Below, piece after piece: positions 44,677-55,986 of a stretch of DNA of 64,000 nucleotides. Both the position numbers and the translations under genes were made by a program. Below the pieces are notes generated by a model that worked only from the letters and a program-made list of their open reading frames with translations, was not told the DNA's origin and searched no databases. The stretch is from Tetragonia tetragonoides (Eukaryota; Streptophyta; Magnoliopsida; Caryophyllales; Aizoaceae), in contig CM076139.1 in NCBI GenBank assembly GCA_038025085.1, positions 43,256,807 through 43,320,806 of the forward strand, given 5' to 3'. Positions within the stretch are counted from its first letter, which is position 1, and each line of letters starts with the position of its first letter.

Positions 44677-45441
44677 TTCCAATAATTGGTATTATGATGG
44701 AACCCTTACGTGACTTGTGTCTGATGTTGCTCTCCATGGGTCTTGTCCAAACCCATTGGAAGTTTAAAATCAATCTTGCTGCCCTCCCAGTTTCAATATC
44801 CCAGATGTTCAATCCACGTTTTAGACCCAAAAGAAACATTCACATGTGTGAGGATCGGGAGTAGTACTGTTAGTGCACGTAACTTGTGTATGATGTTGCT
44901 CTCCTCCTTCATGTACTTTGTCGACCCATTCAAAGTTTAATATTTCTATAGTTCTTTCTATTGAGTTCCGTGACCATCTCTCTCATCATTGACATTCAAA
45001 TTGAATGGCCACTTGTTTGAATCATAGGGAGTCAACGTCTACCTTTTATAATAGTACATTTTCTAACCGTATAAGTCCGGTATCTAGTTAATTACCGTTT
45101 TAGCCTACTAATGAGTTACTGGTGAAGATAAGGGAGAGCAGAGCCACCCCAATCTAAGCCTAATTCAAGACATAGGCCCACGCAATAATACTAGTGCATC
45201 CATGTGCAACCAACATGCAAAAGAGTAGTTGAATTGCATGAGACACTACTTGAGTTTTTAGAATAGATTCCTTTGTAAACTATTCATGTGTAGAAAATCT
45301 CATATTTGAGCTCCTAGAACATATATAGTTGGTCATACCTAGGCTTACGATCCCATGTTTATTCTTTGTATTCCTCTTTGGCCTTCGCCTTGATTTGTCA
45401 TTCTATCGTTTTACACCTTTATAGATATAATATTTTTCTTA
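44677..45441. other. Non-coding stretch
   Basis: No gene seen. GATGTTGCTCTCC recurs at 44723 and 44891, a short direct repeat. Confidence 0.4.
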
Positions 45442-45736
45442 GGTGGTGTTTACTGGCTTGCAATCAAATCTAATGCAATGCAATCATTTTATAGGGTAGA
45501 TATGAGGTGAAAAAGGAAAAAGGGAAAAGAAAAAGATGGGAAAGTGAGATTGATTACACCATTCAAAGTAATCATCATTACATGTGAAAAGTTGAGCAAT
45601 TGTGATTACATTGAATCATGTAATCAACTCCACTTTTCTTATCCCACTTCTCTCACTCCTTCACTTTTCACCCCACATTTACTCTATAAAATGATTGCAT
45701 TGCATTACATTTGATTGCAACTTAGTAAACGAGCCC
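45442..45736. mobile_element. Tourist-like (PIF/Harbinger) MITE, TSD TTA
   Basis: 295 bp. TIRs about 50 bp: left GGTGGTGTTTACTGGCTTGC, inverse right GGGCTCGTTTACTAAGTTGC, then TGCAATGCAATCATTTTATA on both sides. TTA at 45439-45441 and 45737-45739. Confidence 0.85.
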
Positions 45737-45739
45737 TTA

Positions 45740-46655
45740 AAGTCTATATGCGAGTTAGAGAATGGAGGAGAAGGAAAATGAAAACTTTGAACCTACACTG
45801 CAGTAAACTCAACCTAGGTAAAAGTTGCCACAAGAATTGAGCTGTAGCTTGATGGTGATGAAAGGCATAATCTATCTCTACCAAGTCGATCTGTTTTACA
45901 CAAAAATTTGTATATGATAGACCTATGGGATATATCCTCTCATATTTCTCCCTCCTATCTCCTCCTTTCTCCTATCTCCTCCTTTCTCCTCTCTCCCTTC
46001 CACGCCTTACGCGGGATAAATCTGCCCCACAAGACCTATTGATATTTGGAAGGACCTCATGTACTAGAAGTCGGTGCGCGCAAATGGGATAAAGAATTTC
46101 AACAATATCCCAAGCATTTCAATTAGGTTGGCCCTCGATAATGAAAAATAAGATGGACCAACTGTAATCTTAAATAGGAGAGGGACCTCATACACGTACA
46201 CGATAGTTTGTGGAAGTAAAGAAGAGTACTACATAATACGTGAGGCCACTAGAGCTAGCAAGCTCTATTGTCTTACAGAAAAGATGCAACATTTAAAACA
46301 ACATATGTAACTCATTGTAAGGATATATATATAAATATATTTTTGTTATTATAAAATATCTGATCACAAATCATCAATGTGTCTAAGGCCATGAATACAA
46401 AGGAGAAATAGAACACAATAACCTTCTTGAACAGATTACACAGTCCAAACATAATCCCACATTAGACTATAATCATCTCTCAATTTATAGAAACAAGTAC
46501 ATCTATCTCTCTGTTTTTTCTTCTTTTTTTTCGTTTTTTGTATTTTTGTTCTGATCTGAGGTGTAAATAATGCATCTCACTATCTTCACTCAAAACAAAG
46601 CAAAAAAGTACCTAGGCTTCTATGTAAATACTACTCCACAAAAGCTTAGTTTGCC
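45740..46655. other. Non-coding; pyrimidine tract and MIF downstream region
   Basis: Has a CTCCTTTCTCCTATCTCC repeat at about 45944-46003 and an AT-rich stretch. The right end should include the 3' UTR of the MIF gene. Confidence 0.45.
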
Positions 46656-46967
46656 TTAAGCGCCAGTTGACGAAAGTCGAGAAGAAGACTCAGAAACAAC
46701 CTCATTACCAACCTCTTCCCTAAGGTGGAAGTTGCGGTGGCAGCCACACGCAGCACACACGAGAGCGAGGTTGTTGGTTCCGCCTTCTCCGCTAGGCATG
46801 AACTCTCTGCATCCATCCACCGCATACCCTCCAACAGTCGCAGCATGGTTCTTTTGACACTCCCAATATCCTACCCTCCTAATAACAGAGGCAGAATTAG
46901 TTGATGAGCTTCTACAATCTTGTACACCTCCTGTTCTTTCTAACACCACAACCCTTTTCTTCTTCAT
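46656..46967 (-). CDS. MIF: Mini zinc finger protein (ZF-HD dimerisation domain only)
   Basis: 103 residues, one exon, ATG at 46967. Residues about 30-82 are a ZF-HD dimerisation domain: ECQKNHAA (Cys37, His41), [12 protein letters not shown] (Cys53), [11 protein letters not shown] (Cys71, 74, 76; His77, His81). There is no homeodomain, which defines the plant MIF family; MIF proteins bind ZF-HD transcription factors and block their dimerisation or nuclear action, with roles in hormone response and flower development (family knowledge). Length fits MIF1/MIF2 (about 100 residues). The basic start (MKKKRVVV) and Ser-rich tail are typical. VGYWECQ shows Trp where RYGECQ is common. Which MIF it is cannot be settled by eye. 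It is intact and the most convincing host gene on this side of the window. Confidence 0.93.
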   Translation of the reverse strand: MKKKRVVVLERTGGVQDCRSSSTNSASVIRRVGYWECQKNHAATVGGYAVDGCREFMPSGEGGTNNLALVCAACGCHRNFHLREEVGNEVVSESSSRLSSTGA

Positions 46968-47021
46968 GATTTTATCACAAGACTAAAGAAACTATAGGGA
47001 AGAGATATCATATACATAGGC

Positions 47022-47030
47022 TATATATAT
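47022..47030 (-). promoter_or_regulatory. Likely TATA box of MIF
   Basis: TATATATA on the minus strand about 55 bp upstream of the MIF start codon, which would give a short 5' UTR. Confidence 0.5.
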
Positions 47031-47049
47031 AGGCTCTGTTAAGCCTTTG

Positions 47050-50000
47050 TAAAATAGACAACATAACGCTATAGAACATGAGAGTATGTACAATCCACAT
47101 GGGAAAAAGTTAAGGTTTTACCATGCACATATATTGTTTTCTTTCACAAGCAACTGGGCAAGTAAACCCTAGAATCTTTCCCAAAATCAAATGGAAGTTT
47201 GTAACGTGCCATCGCCCTAGGCATTTTAGTGTCGATAGGGCATAGATATTGATGTATTCCTACTTGAGATATTTTGTTGTGGACCAGCCTCTGTATAAGC
47301 TGATACTGAAATGCTAGTTCTGAAGTTAAATGAAAGATATTGTTTGCTAAATTGAGTTTGCTGAGATGATTGCCGAATAATATGCACTTTTGTACGTACA
47401 GGACAAAAACTTTTGTACTTCTTCCGTTCTAAACTGAGCTTTCCATTTGACTTTGCAAGGTCTCCACGACAACACTATGAAGGATAAAAGCAGAGGAATG
47501 GCTAAAAAATGGAAGCAACCTTCGGAATATAAGTTCTCTTGCGCGGGCCAGCCGCCTAAGCTAGCTGTATTTTAAGCTTCGTGTAAATCTTTTGATCAAG
47601 CTCTATTGCACAATGATCCGAACACTTTGAGGCGTCTCTTTGATACATATACAGAAACGATGTACAGTAGTGTCATATATGTTTATGATGACACCCCTTA
47701 ACCCGCTCGAGAAATGCACAAATTGATTGATTAGAAAAAAGTGCTGGAGGATGAAAGTTTGAGATGGGTGATGGAGATAGCACAGGAGCTCGGACATACA
47801 CGAGTTGAATTTTGAACAGACTCGTTGCAAGTTGCAAAGCCAGAAGGTAAAAATTGCACGGTGGGGGACGTCTGTACAAGAATTGAAGTGTAAGGCTCGT
47901 GTTTTTGTGCTTTGCAAATGATCCTATGTTCTGAGTTTTTGTGCTCTGCAAATGGTCCTATGTTCGAGGAGAAGGAAATAGTGTAGCTTATTTTCTTGCA
48001 CATTACGATGATTGTTTTGTAACACGTGATATGAACCATTTACCGGCTGACTGTCTACCATCATTGGTAGACATTCAGTCGATAAATAAAGCCTGTTAGG
48101 TGCCAATGGAATAGGGTTGGAATATAGCAAAACCACGCACTAAGTCACTGTGCGCTAAACATTCACCAAAAAAGAAGATAGTAATCAACTTTGGTATGTT
48201 CTCCAGTCAGGAAAAACGAGATTTTGAACAGAGTATGCACCATATATAATCCATGGATATGAGGGAAAGCAGTTTAAATTTCCATCTTACTGTCAAAATT
48301 TGGGAGCAGACAGCACAGCAGGCGACCTCAGAAAAGATGACTCAGTGCAACCCCATAAGCGTGTGTCCCACCCTGAGGCCTGAAGCAGACTTACACCTGC
48401 TCCTGATAGGTGACACAAATATTTTACAGTACATAAGCTTAATAGGATGACAAATAATGACACCAAGATTCTCAATAGTGCCCGGAACTGTATACCCGAT
48501 AGCCCGAGGTTTCGGACACTGTAGCCTGCTTCTTATTATGAGAATATCCTGCCCAACAAGCATCAGAATTTGCAACCACCAATTGTTGATTAGGGGATGA
48601 CCGAATATAGTCAACGTGCCAATGTGCCCTATAAATATACGCAAATGCACTTAATTAACAGATTGCGGACAAGGGGAGGAAAAACAGATTGCAGGTAAGT
48701 GGTACGGAACTGCAATGCACCTACCATACTTCTATAATCCAACGGATGATAAAGGAACCAAGTAATTCATCATACTGGAGGGGCAACGCAATCCAAAACA
48801 GTAAGGGAGTGGGCACCTATTTTAGGAAATGGAGATGAAAGCAAGATAATAATCAAGGAAATATTGTTGGAAGAGAAAAGGTCATGTAGGTGAGTGCACA
48901 ATTTGTACTTTTAAGAAATTTGTGAGGTCCCTGCCATCCTTCATGACAAAGGTTGTGGGAAGAAAAGAGATCAGGTTGTCAACAAGTGTTAATAAGCTGC
49001 CAGTTGCCAGTAATAACAATAACATCAATATATACAAGGGCGAGACACACTTAGGCATCGACATAGCAGCGGGTGTAGAGGGAGCTGGTGCCACATTGGC
49101 ACTTTTGGCAGTAGGTCTATGAGCAATACTGTCTCGAGTAGTCGCAATAGACTAAGAATTAGCGAATATCATGGCAGAGGTATCAGGAGGCATCAGGGGA
49201 CTCAGAGAAAGGAGAATATGAAAGAGGAGTGCATCAGCAGGAAGAATTCGAACAAAGTTCCAATCACAGAAGAAGTCTAGACGGATGCGCTGCAAGAATC
49301 TTAAACCCCGTCAATAAATGACTCCATTATATAGATCATAGGACAGGGCTAAGGCAGTAATCTCGACAGAGATTAGGATGAGCTTTGATGAGTTTAAGAA
49401 GGATTGACAGGCGAAGCATCGATCCAACAACATAGCAACAGAAAGGCATTACTGGCCGTCACATCCCCTCCACCTATCAATGCATAAGTGGTCATTTAGT
49501 AGTTGCATTGTTGTGCCTAAAGTCTTATGGTCGAAGGTCTCTGATGCGTCGTCATACCCTACTGGTATACAGCCACACCTTAGGACAAGGAATCTTCAAA
49601 AATGAGGTTGGAGTAAGGAAATTTAGACTCATAAAGAATGCAAATGATGACTAATAGCACCGGATCATAACAGCGTTGACCTTTATATCATGGAGTATAT
49701 CCAAGAAAAGCACAATGTCGAGAAGCAAATTAGAAGGGAATCGAAAAATTAAGAAAATACACTTTGAAAATACAGAGCTCACATCAGCTTTTGGAGAGGG
49801 GTGAGGAGCAAGACCAAGCCAACTACCTGGCTTGATTCCAGCCTCTGTTTGAAAGGCCAAGCAAAAAGATCATAAAGTAAAATAAAATAAAATAAAGGAG
49901 CCTTACAAGTTACAATCTATGAAAATAAAAAATAAAATCAGACTTATTTTATTCTATATGATCCTGACCCTAAAGCCTAAGTAGGCCACTAAATTTTTCT

Positions 50001-51127
50001 TTACTTTTTATTTTAGGGATTGCCTAAATTTTAAATTTTGTCTCTGTCACCTCCTCAAGACTCATGGAGGGTTAGATCTTCGATGCATCAGTCTCTCTGT
50101 CGTCCAACGCATGCTTATTCTTCTACTCTTTAAGGCCAAAACCTCTAGCTACTTATGCATACATAGTGTACTTGAACCTATTAGTTAGGGTGTCACATAC
50201 GCACTGTACTAAAACCATCACCCCACACCCCAACACCAATCATTAACAGAACTTCACGTTCACAAGTAGCAATTCCATAACGTCATGTTCACAAGTAGCA
50301 ATTAGATTTCACTAAGCTCTACAAGCTGGTATATGACCCTCATCCTTTTAGCATGCTTGCCAGGGGAAAACAACCTAAAGGGAGCCTTGAGGTGGATATT
50401 TGAAAAATGAAATCTTGGTGTAGAAGCATGAGATTCAGGATACCAGCGACATTGATAAAAAGCATTCACTCAGTTCCCAGTTTCAGTGTCAGATTGCAAC
50501 GCAAAATAATAGCACACATCCTAAGCAAAATATGACCACAACGGGTGTCTCAAATCTCAAAGCTCTGCAGATCAAGAGATACTAAAAGATCACCAAAAGT
50601 TTGACACAATTTACATTGATGAACTAGTAATCCAATGCACAAAAATCATGACTCAATTGGATAACTATACCTAAAGAAAGGACAATGCTCTCAAATTCAT
50701 AGGTTCTCATTTGCCAGCACTAGGCTAACTCCCATGAACTGATGGTCACTACATAAAATTTGCTCATATTGTCATCGTAACAAATAGACAATTTTTTGTA
50801 TGTTGGAAATGATTAGGAAAGGAACCTCAATAACTTTGGTCAAAGGTATCAGATTTATCATGTTCTTGGTTCAGTCAAATTATCCAATTACAGCTGTTTC
50901 AGATTGATGTATGCTTCAATCACCTTCCACAACACAAGCAGTAAGGACCTGGGCTATAGATCCAATAGTGATCCATTCTCTTCTAGTTCTATAGGTACAT
51001 AAGAGGGCATTCGATCAATACACCCAATTAGAAAAACGAAGTGACATATAAATCAAGGCCCATTTTTAACAGAGAAGAGGGTCTGAATTCCCAAATATTG
51101 AACAGTTACAAAGCACTAGTTGGATCA
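47050..51127. other. Non-coding region between MIF and the gag-only element
   Basis: About 4 kb with only short frames lacking domains, in both strands (for example 47603-48136, 48253-48650, 48882-49122). I see no transposon ends, RNA genes or conserved exons that I can defend. Duplicated ACGTTCACAAGTAGCAATT occurs at 50265 and 50285. Confidence 0.45.
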
Positions 51128-51132
51128 AGAAC

Positions 51133-52096
51133 TGATGCATTGGCATCAAGCTCCTGTCTTCACTTAAGTTCCATACAATCTGTTCTTGGTCCATCAATGA
51201 TACTATCATGTTCTATGGCACACTTTTAGTACATGGTGGCTTCATCAATGGTCCTAGGGGCCTTAATGTCCTTTCAATGGCATTAACCTGATTAGTCCGT
51301 ACATTATTAGTCCGTACAACATGCCGTGCACATGCCCGTACACAAATAACCTTGCAATTAGCTTAATTATCATGATTAGATGATTAACATGGTTTTTGTC
51401 CGTACAAATGTTCGTACACATGTTCGTACTTAGTTAGCTTAATTATGTTGCATGTAATTAGTTAATTAGGATGTTTTAATTGCATTTTGAATTCCCTAAG
51501 TAGCTGCTGAATGAGGAGAGTCTAAAAGCACATGGGATGGATAAGGATGAAGCTTGAGGCTCCTCTTACAGCTCACCCACGTTTGTCCTTGTGCAAGGAC
51601 AAGCAACAGCTGTCAAGTGGTCCAAAACGGAAGGAAATGCGCTCCAAATTGTACTGCACGTATTTGGCTCATTTCTGGGCAAAATACTGAAGTTTCATTT
51701 TGCTTGGGCACTACTCTTGGACAGCTCACCCTTTCTAGAGTATTCTTAGGTTATTAGGGCACATTTGTGACCCCTATAAATATGTAAGAACAGCTGATGT
51801 AAAAGGCACTTGATGATGAATGAAAATATGAAATGGCTGCTGCCTTTTGCTTACAAACCTTGCTGTTCTTTATAATGTCCTTAGGGATATTTGGTGAAAC
51901 AAGTAGTATCCTTTAGCCTTGACTTGGTGGTTAAATCCTTTATAGTCTTGGTGGTGGTGCTATCTATCCTCCCTCTTCTTATTTTTCGTTTCATTTACTT
52001 CGTTTTCAATCTTTATAATCGCAAAACAAACAAAATATTATCAAAACATCCCTTGTTCGAAAACGAGCTAAAACCTTCAGATTTGCTAACACATCA
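51133..52096 (+). repeat. LTR A (left) of composite
   Basis: Starts TGATGCATTGGCATCA and ends GCTAACACATCA. It differs from LTRs B and C at two U3 sites (GATGCATT versus GATGCGTT; AGTCCGTAC versus AGTTCGTAC near 51310). Confidence 0.95.
51295..51431 (+). promoter_or_regulatory. Cluster of six CGTAC motifs in U3 (SBP/SPL-like)
   Basis: TCCGTACAT 51295, TCCGTACAA 51311, CCCGTACAC 51335, TCCGTACAA 51399, TTCGTACAC 51411, TTCGTACTT 51423. Two fit the SBP-box consensus TNCGTACAA exactly. The cluster recurs in LTRs B and C (offset 2961 and 5922), where the second motif is TTCGTACAA. Confidence 0.5.
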
Positions 52097-52098
52097 GT

Positions 52099-52110
52099 TG
52101 GTATCAGAGC
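52099..52110 (+). other. PBS of unit 1 (tRNA-Met)
   Basis: TGGTATCAGAGC two bases after LTR A; the second unit has it at 55060-55071. Confidence 0.9.
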
Positions 52111-53025
52111 TTTGGTTTTCTTAGCTCGTTAATTCAGAGGTTTTTCTTCATTGAAGAGTCCTCTTTCACCTGGTTTTGGTTTCAAGGAAAAAGGTTGAGA
52201 TTTGGGTACTCAAGTAAGCATTTTCCCTCGGTGACTCCTGCTGGACGTGCGATTGGACCAAGCTGAGGATCTTTGTTTTTCGAGGCGTTTCAAAAGGTAA
52301 AGGTGTCAACTTTGATACTTTTCTGAGTTCCTTAGACATTTATCTTTCGGAATATCTTGGTGGTTTTTCTTAAATCGTTGTGGGTTGGAGCAGTTTATTG
52401 TGAGAAGTTGCTATATGTGCTGAGCGTGAACTAGGATCTTGTTTGTTGTGTTGCTTGTTTGTTCTGGATTTTACCTTCATATTTGTGGTGAACCTTCAGG
52501 GATTTCTAACTGGTTATCTTATTTGGGGTTATATCTTTGTTATCCAAGTGGTTTGAAGTTAAAAGGTTGAGTCTTTGGCCTTCATTGGTGCTCAAACATT
52601 TTGTTGGTCCTGCTGGGTTGCGAACAGGAGTCATGTTGGCATTTTGCTCATATCTCAAGATCTAGAGATTAAGTTTATGTCTTTCTTACTCCTATAGCCT
52701 CCTAATACCTTATACTACAAATTATCTTGGTAGATTTCGGGTTTTGTCACCCTTGTATGTAAGAAATTTTGAGATTTGTTGAGTTGTTCGTGTACACGCA
52801 AAATTTGGAATTGCTCTGTTTGAAGTTGAGCTGTTGTGAATGATTGGCGTTTGTTCTCTTATGGATCTTTGTTGAAACTAGAATTGGGTGTTGAATTATT
52901 GGATAATTTTGAGTATTCATTGCATTTGATTGTCTTATCCCGTCACTCCACAACACCGAGTCCACAAAGAACCCAAAAACAGCCCAAACACCATCCGAAC
53001 TCAAACACAACCTAACTCCAAAAAA
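52111..53025 (+). other. Long leader of gag-only unit 1
   Basis: About 915 bp without coding sense. It has donor-like AGGTAAAG near 52295 and other GT/AG pairs, so splicing is possible but not shown. The last ~60 bp (AACAGCCCAAACAC) resemble the leader just before gag in the Ty3 element. The second copy is at 55072-55986. Confidence 0.7.
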
Positions 53026-54096
53026 ATGTCTTGTCTTTATGATACCAAGTATAATGATGATGACTTAGAGATTGACTTTCCTAAATTTGGTGGGTTTCTC
53101 TATTCTGAAGATTTTTATACGTGGCTTGAGACGGTGGACGAATGGTTTAAAGTCTTGGAGTTTTCTAATCGCAAGAAAATAGAACTTGTGACGAGTTCTT
53201 TCGATTGTGATGCTTTGATTTGGTGGGAACTCTTAGAAATCAGAAGAAGAAGGATTGGAAAGGGGAAAATACAAAGCTGGGGTGAGATGAGAGAAGAACT
53301 CATTAGAAAGTTTGTGCCAAAGTTCACGTCACGAGCTTTTTACACTCCACACAACCATGAGCATGTGGCTAACATGAAAGCTCGTGAAAATGAAGCTCCC
53401 ACAATTGTGAGCCTAGAGGAATGGCGAATGATTGGAGAAACATTTGAAGAGCCAACTTTAGCTCAAGAGGAAGACAAGGGCAGGTTCGAAATTGTTCTTG
53501 AATCAGCAGCTCTTGAACAAGAGTTACAACCCTCTAGTGATATAACTATCATTTGTCATGAGGTTATGCAAGCAACAGCTAAGACAAGCGCCTTTGTTAC
53601 TTCTCAATGTGAAACCCCAAGCAAACAGGTGGTAGAAGAGATTGTTAGACAACCCCTCGTGAAAGGTCACAATGGCTCCTATAATTCTTTTACTGTCAAT
53701 GAACAAACCCAAAATGAAGAAATCAGCATGTGCATCATGAAAGAGCCGTTTCAAGATCTTAAGCTCAAAAGAATATTACCTTGCTTATTATCTTCTTCTT
53801 GTTCTGAAATGATCAAACAATTGAACTTCTCTTTGTTTGAGTGTGTACCTCGAAGGTACAAATCAGATTGGACGGATTTTAATAACTTTTCTAGAGTGGG
53901 GATTGGTACAATCGTGCCACTGTTCTTTGAGGTACAAATGCAGCAACATTGTAAAGATGTCACGAGATCAATTGGGGCTTGGATTAGAGGCCGTATTCGG
54001 GGTGGAAAGTTCAGCACCTACTTCATTGAGCTACATTGGAAAGCTTTCTACTTCCAGGACTTGAGGGCAAGTCCTAAAACAACACCGGGTGTATGA
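53026..54096 (+). CDS. gag: Gag-like protein, unit 1
   Basis: 356 residues from the ATG at 53026; the frame is open further upstream but only from a TTG. Residues about 12-105 form a capsid-like Gag domain (DFPKFGGFLYSEDFYTWLE, ALIWWELL, MREELIRKFVPKF). No CCHC knuckle and no protease motif are present. The middle is Glu/Thr-rich. The last ~50 residues (SIGAWIRGRIRGGKFSTYF) match nothing I know, and the end LRASPKT resembles the Pol end LRANPKK of the Ty3 element. The stop codon TGA is the first three bases of the next LTR. It could supply particle protein, but polymerase must come from elsewhere. Confidence 0.85.
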   Translation: MSCLYDTKYNDDDLEIDFPKFGGFLYSEDFYTWLETVDEWFKVLEFSNRKKIELVTSSFDCDALIWWELLEIRRRRIGKGKIQSWGEMREELIRKFVPKFTSRAFYTPHNHEHVANMKARENEAPTIVSLEEWRMIGETFEEPTLAQEEDKGRFEIVLESAALEQELQPSSDITIICHEVMQATAKTSAFVTSQCETPSKQVVEEIVRQPLVKGHNGSYNSFTVNEQTQNEEISMCIMKEPFQDLKLKRILPCLLSSSCSEMIKQLNFSLFECVPRRYKSDWTDFNNFSRVGIGTIVPLFFEVQMQQHCKDVTRSIGAWIRGRIRGGKFSTYFIELHWKAFYFQDLRASPKTTPGV

Positions 54097-55057
54097 TGCG
54101 TTGGCATCAAGCTCCTGTCTTCACTTAAGTTCCATACAATCTGTTCTTGGTCCATCAATGATACTATCATGTTCTATGGCACACTTTTAGTACATGGTGG
54201 CTTCATCAATGGTCCTAGGGGCCTTAATGTCCTTTCAATGGCATTAACCTGATTAGTCCGTACATTATTAGTTCGTACAACATGCCGTGCACATGCCCGT
54301 ACACAAATAACCTTGCAATTAGCTTAATTATCATGATTAGATGATTAACATGGTTTTTGTCCGTACAAATGTTCGTACACATGTTCGTACTTAGTTAGCT
54401 TAATTATGTTGCATGTAATTAGTTAATTAGGATGTTTTAATTGCATTTTGAATTCCCTAAGTAGCTGCTGAATGAGGAGAGTCTAAAAGCACATGGGATG
54501 GATAAGGATGAAGCTTGAGGCTCCTCTTACAGCTCACCCACGTTTGTCCTTGTGCAAGGACAAGCAACAGCTGTCAAGTGGTCCAAAACGGAAGGAAATG
54601 CGCTCCAAATTGTACTGCACGTATTTGGCTCATTTCTGGGCAAAATACTGAAGTTTCATTTTGCTTGGGCACTACTCTTGGACAGCTCACCCTTTCTAGA
54701 GTATTCTTAGGTTATTAGGGCACATTTGTGACCCCTATAAATATGTAAGAACAGCTGATGTAAAAGGCACTTGATGATGAATGAAAATATGAAATGGCTG
54801 CTGCCTTTTGCTTACAAACCTTGCTGTTCTTTATAATGTCCTTAGGGATATTTGGTGAAACAAGTAGTATCCTTTAGCCTTGACTTGGTGGTTAAATCCT
54901 TTATAGTCTTGGTGGTGGTGCTATCTATCCTCCCTCTTCTTATTTTTCGTTTCATTTACTTCGTTTTCAATCTTTATAATCGCAAAACAAACAAAATATT
55001 ATCAAAACATCCCTTGTTCGAAAACGAGCTAAAACCTTCAGATTTGCTAACACATCA
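54094..55057 (+). repeat. LTR B (middle) of composite
   Basis: U5 like LTR A (CTTGCTGTTC, ACATCCCTTG, ACACATCA), U3 like LTR C (GATGCGTTGG, TTCGTACAA). No TSD at its borders. Confidence 0.95.
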
Positions 55058-55986
55058 GTTGGTATCAGAGCTTTGGTTTTCTTAGCTCGTTAATTCAGAG
55101 GTTTTTCTTCATTGAAGAGTCCTCTTTCACCTGGTTTTGGTTTCAAGGAAAAAGGTTGAGATTTGGGTACTCAAGTAAGCATTTTCCCTCGGTGACTCCT
55201 GCTGGACGTGCGATTGGACCAAGCTGAGGATCTTTGTTTTTCGAGGCGTTTCAAAAGGTAAAGGTGTCAACTTTGATACTTTTCTGAGATCCTTAGACAT
55301 TTATCTTTCGGAATATCTTGGTGGTTTTTCTTAAATCGTTGTGGGTTGGAGCAGTTTATTGTGAGAAGTTGCTATATGTGCTGAGCGTGAACTAGGATCT
55401 TGTTTGTTGTGTTGCTTGTTTGTTCTGGATTTTACCTGCCTATTTGTGGTGAACCTTCAGGGATTTCTAACTGGTTATCTTATTTGGGGTTATATCTTTG
55501 TTATCCAAGTGGTTTGAAGTTAAAAGGTTGAGTCTTTGGCCTTCATTGGTGCTCAAACATTTTGTTGGTCCTGCTGGGTTGCGAACAGGAGTCATGTTGG
55601 CATTTTGCTCATATCTCAAGATCTAGAGATTAAGTTTATGTCTTTCTTACTCCTATAGCCTCCTAATACCTTATACTACAAATTATCTTGGTAGATTTCG
55701 GGTTTTGTCACCCTTGTATGTAAGAAATTTTGAGATTTGTTGAGTTGTTCGTGTACACGCAAAATTTGGAATTGCTCTGTTTGAAGTTGAGCTGTTGTGA
55801 GTGATTGGCGTTTGTTCTCTTATGGATCTTTGTTGAAACTGGAATTGGGTGTTGAATTATTGGATAATTTTGAGTATTCATTGCATTTGATTGTCTTATC
55901 CCGTCACTCCACAACACCGAGTCCACAAAGAACCCAAAAACAGCCCAAACACCATCCGAACTCAAACACAACCTAACTCCAAAAAA

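Noticed and set aside
44380..44864. Frames repeating FTWSHP / LHLEPP
   Set aside because: By-product of the 22-bp minisatellite in a MITE.
47603..49860. Overlapping short frames on both strands between MIF and the gag-only element
   Set aside because: No domain, no consistent splice model, no codon bias visible.
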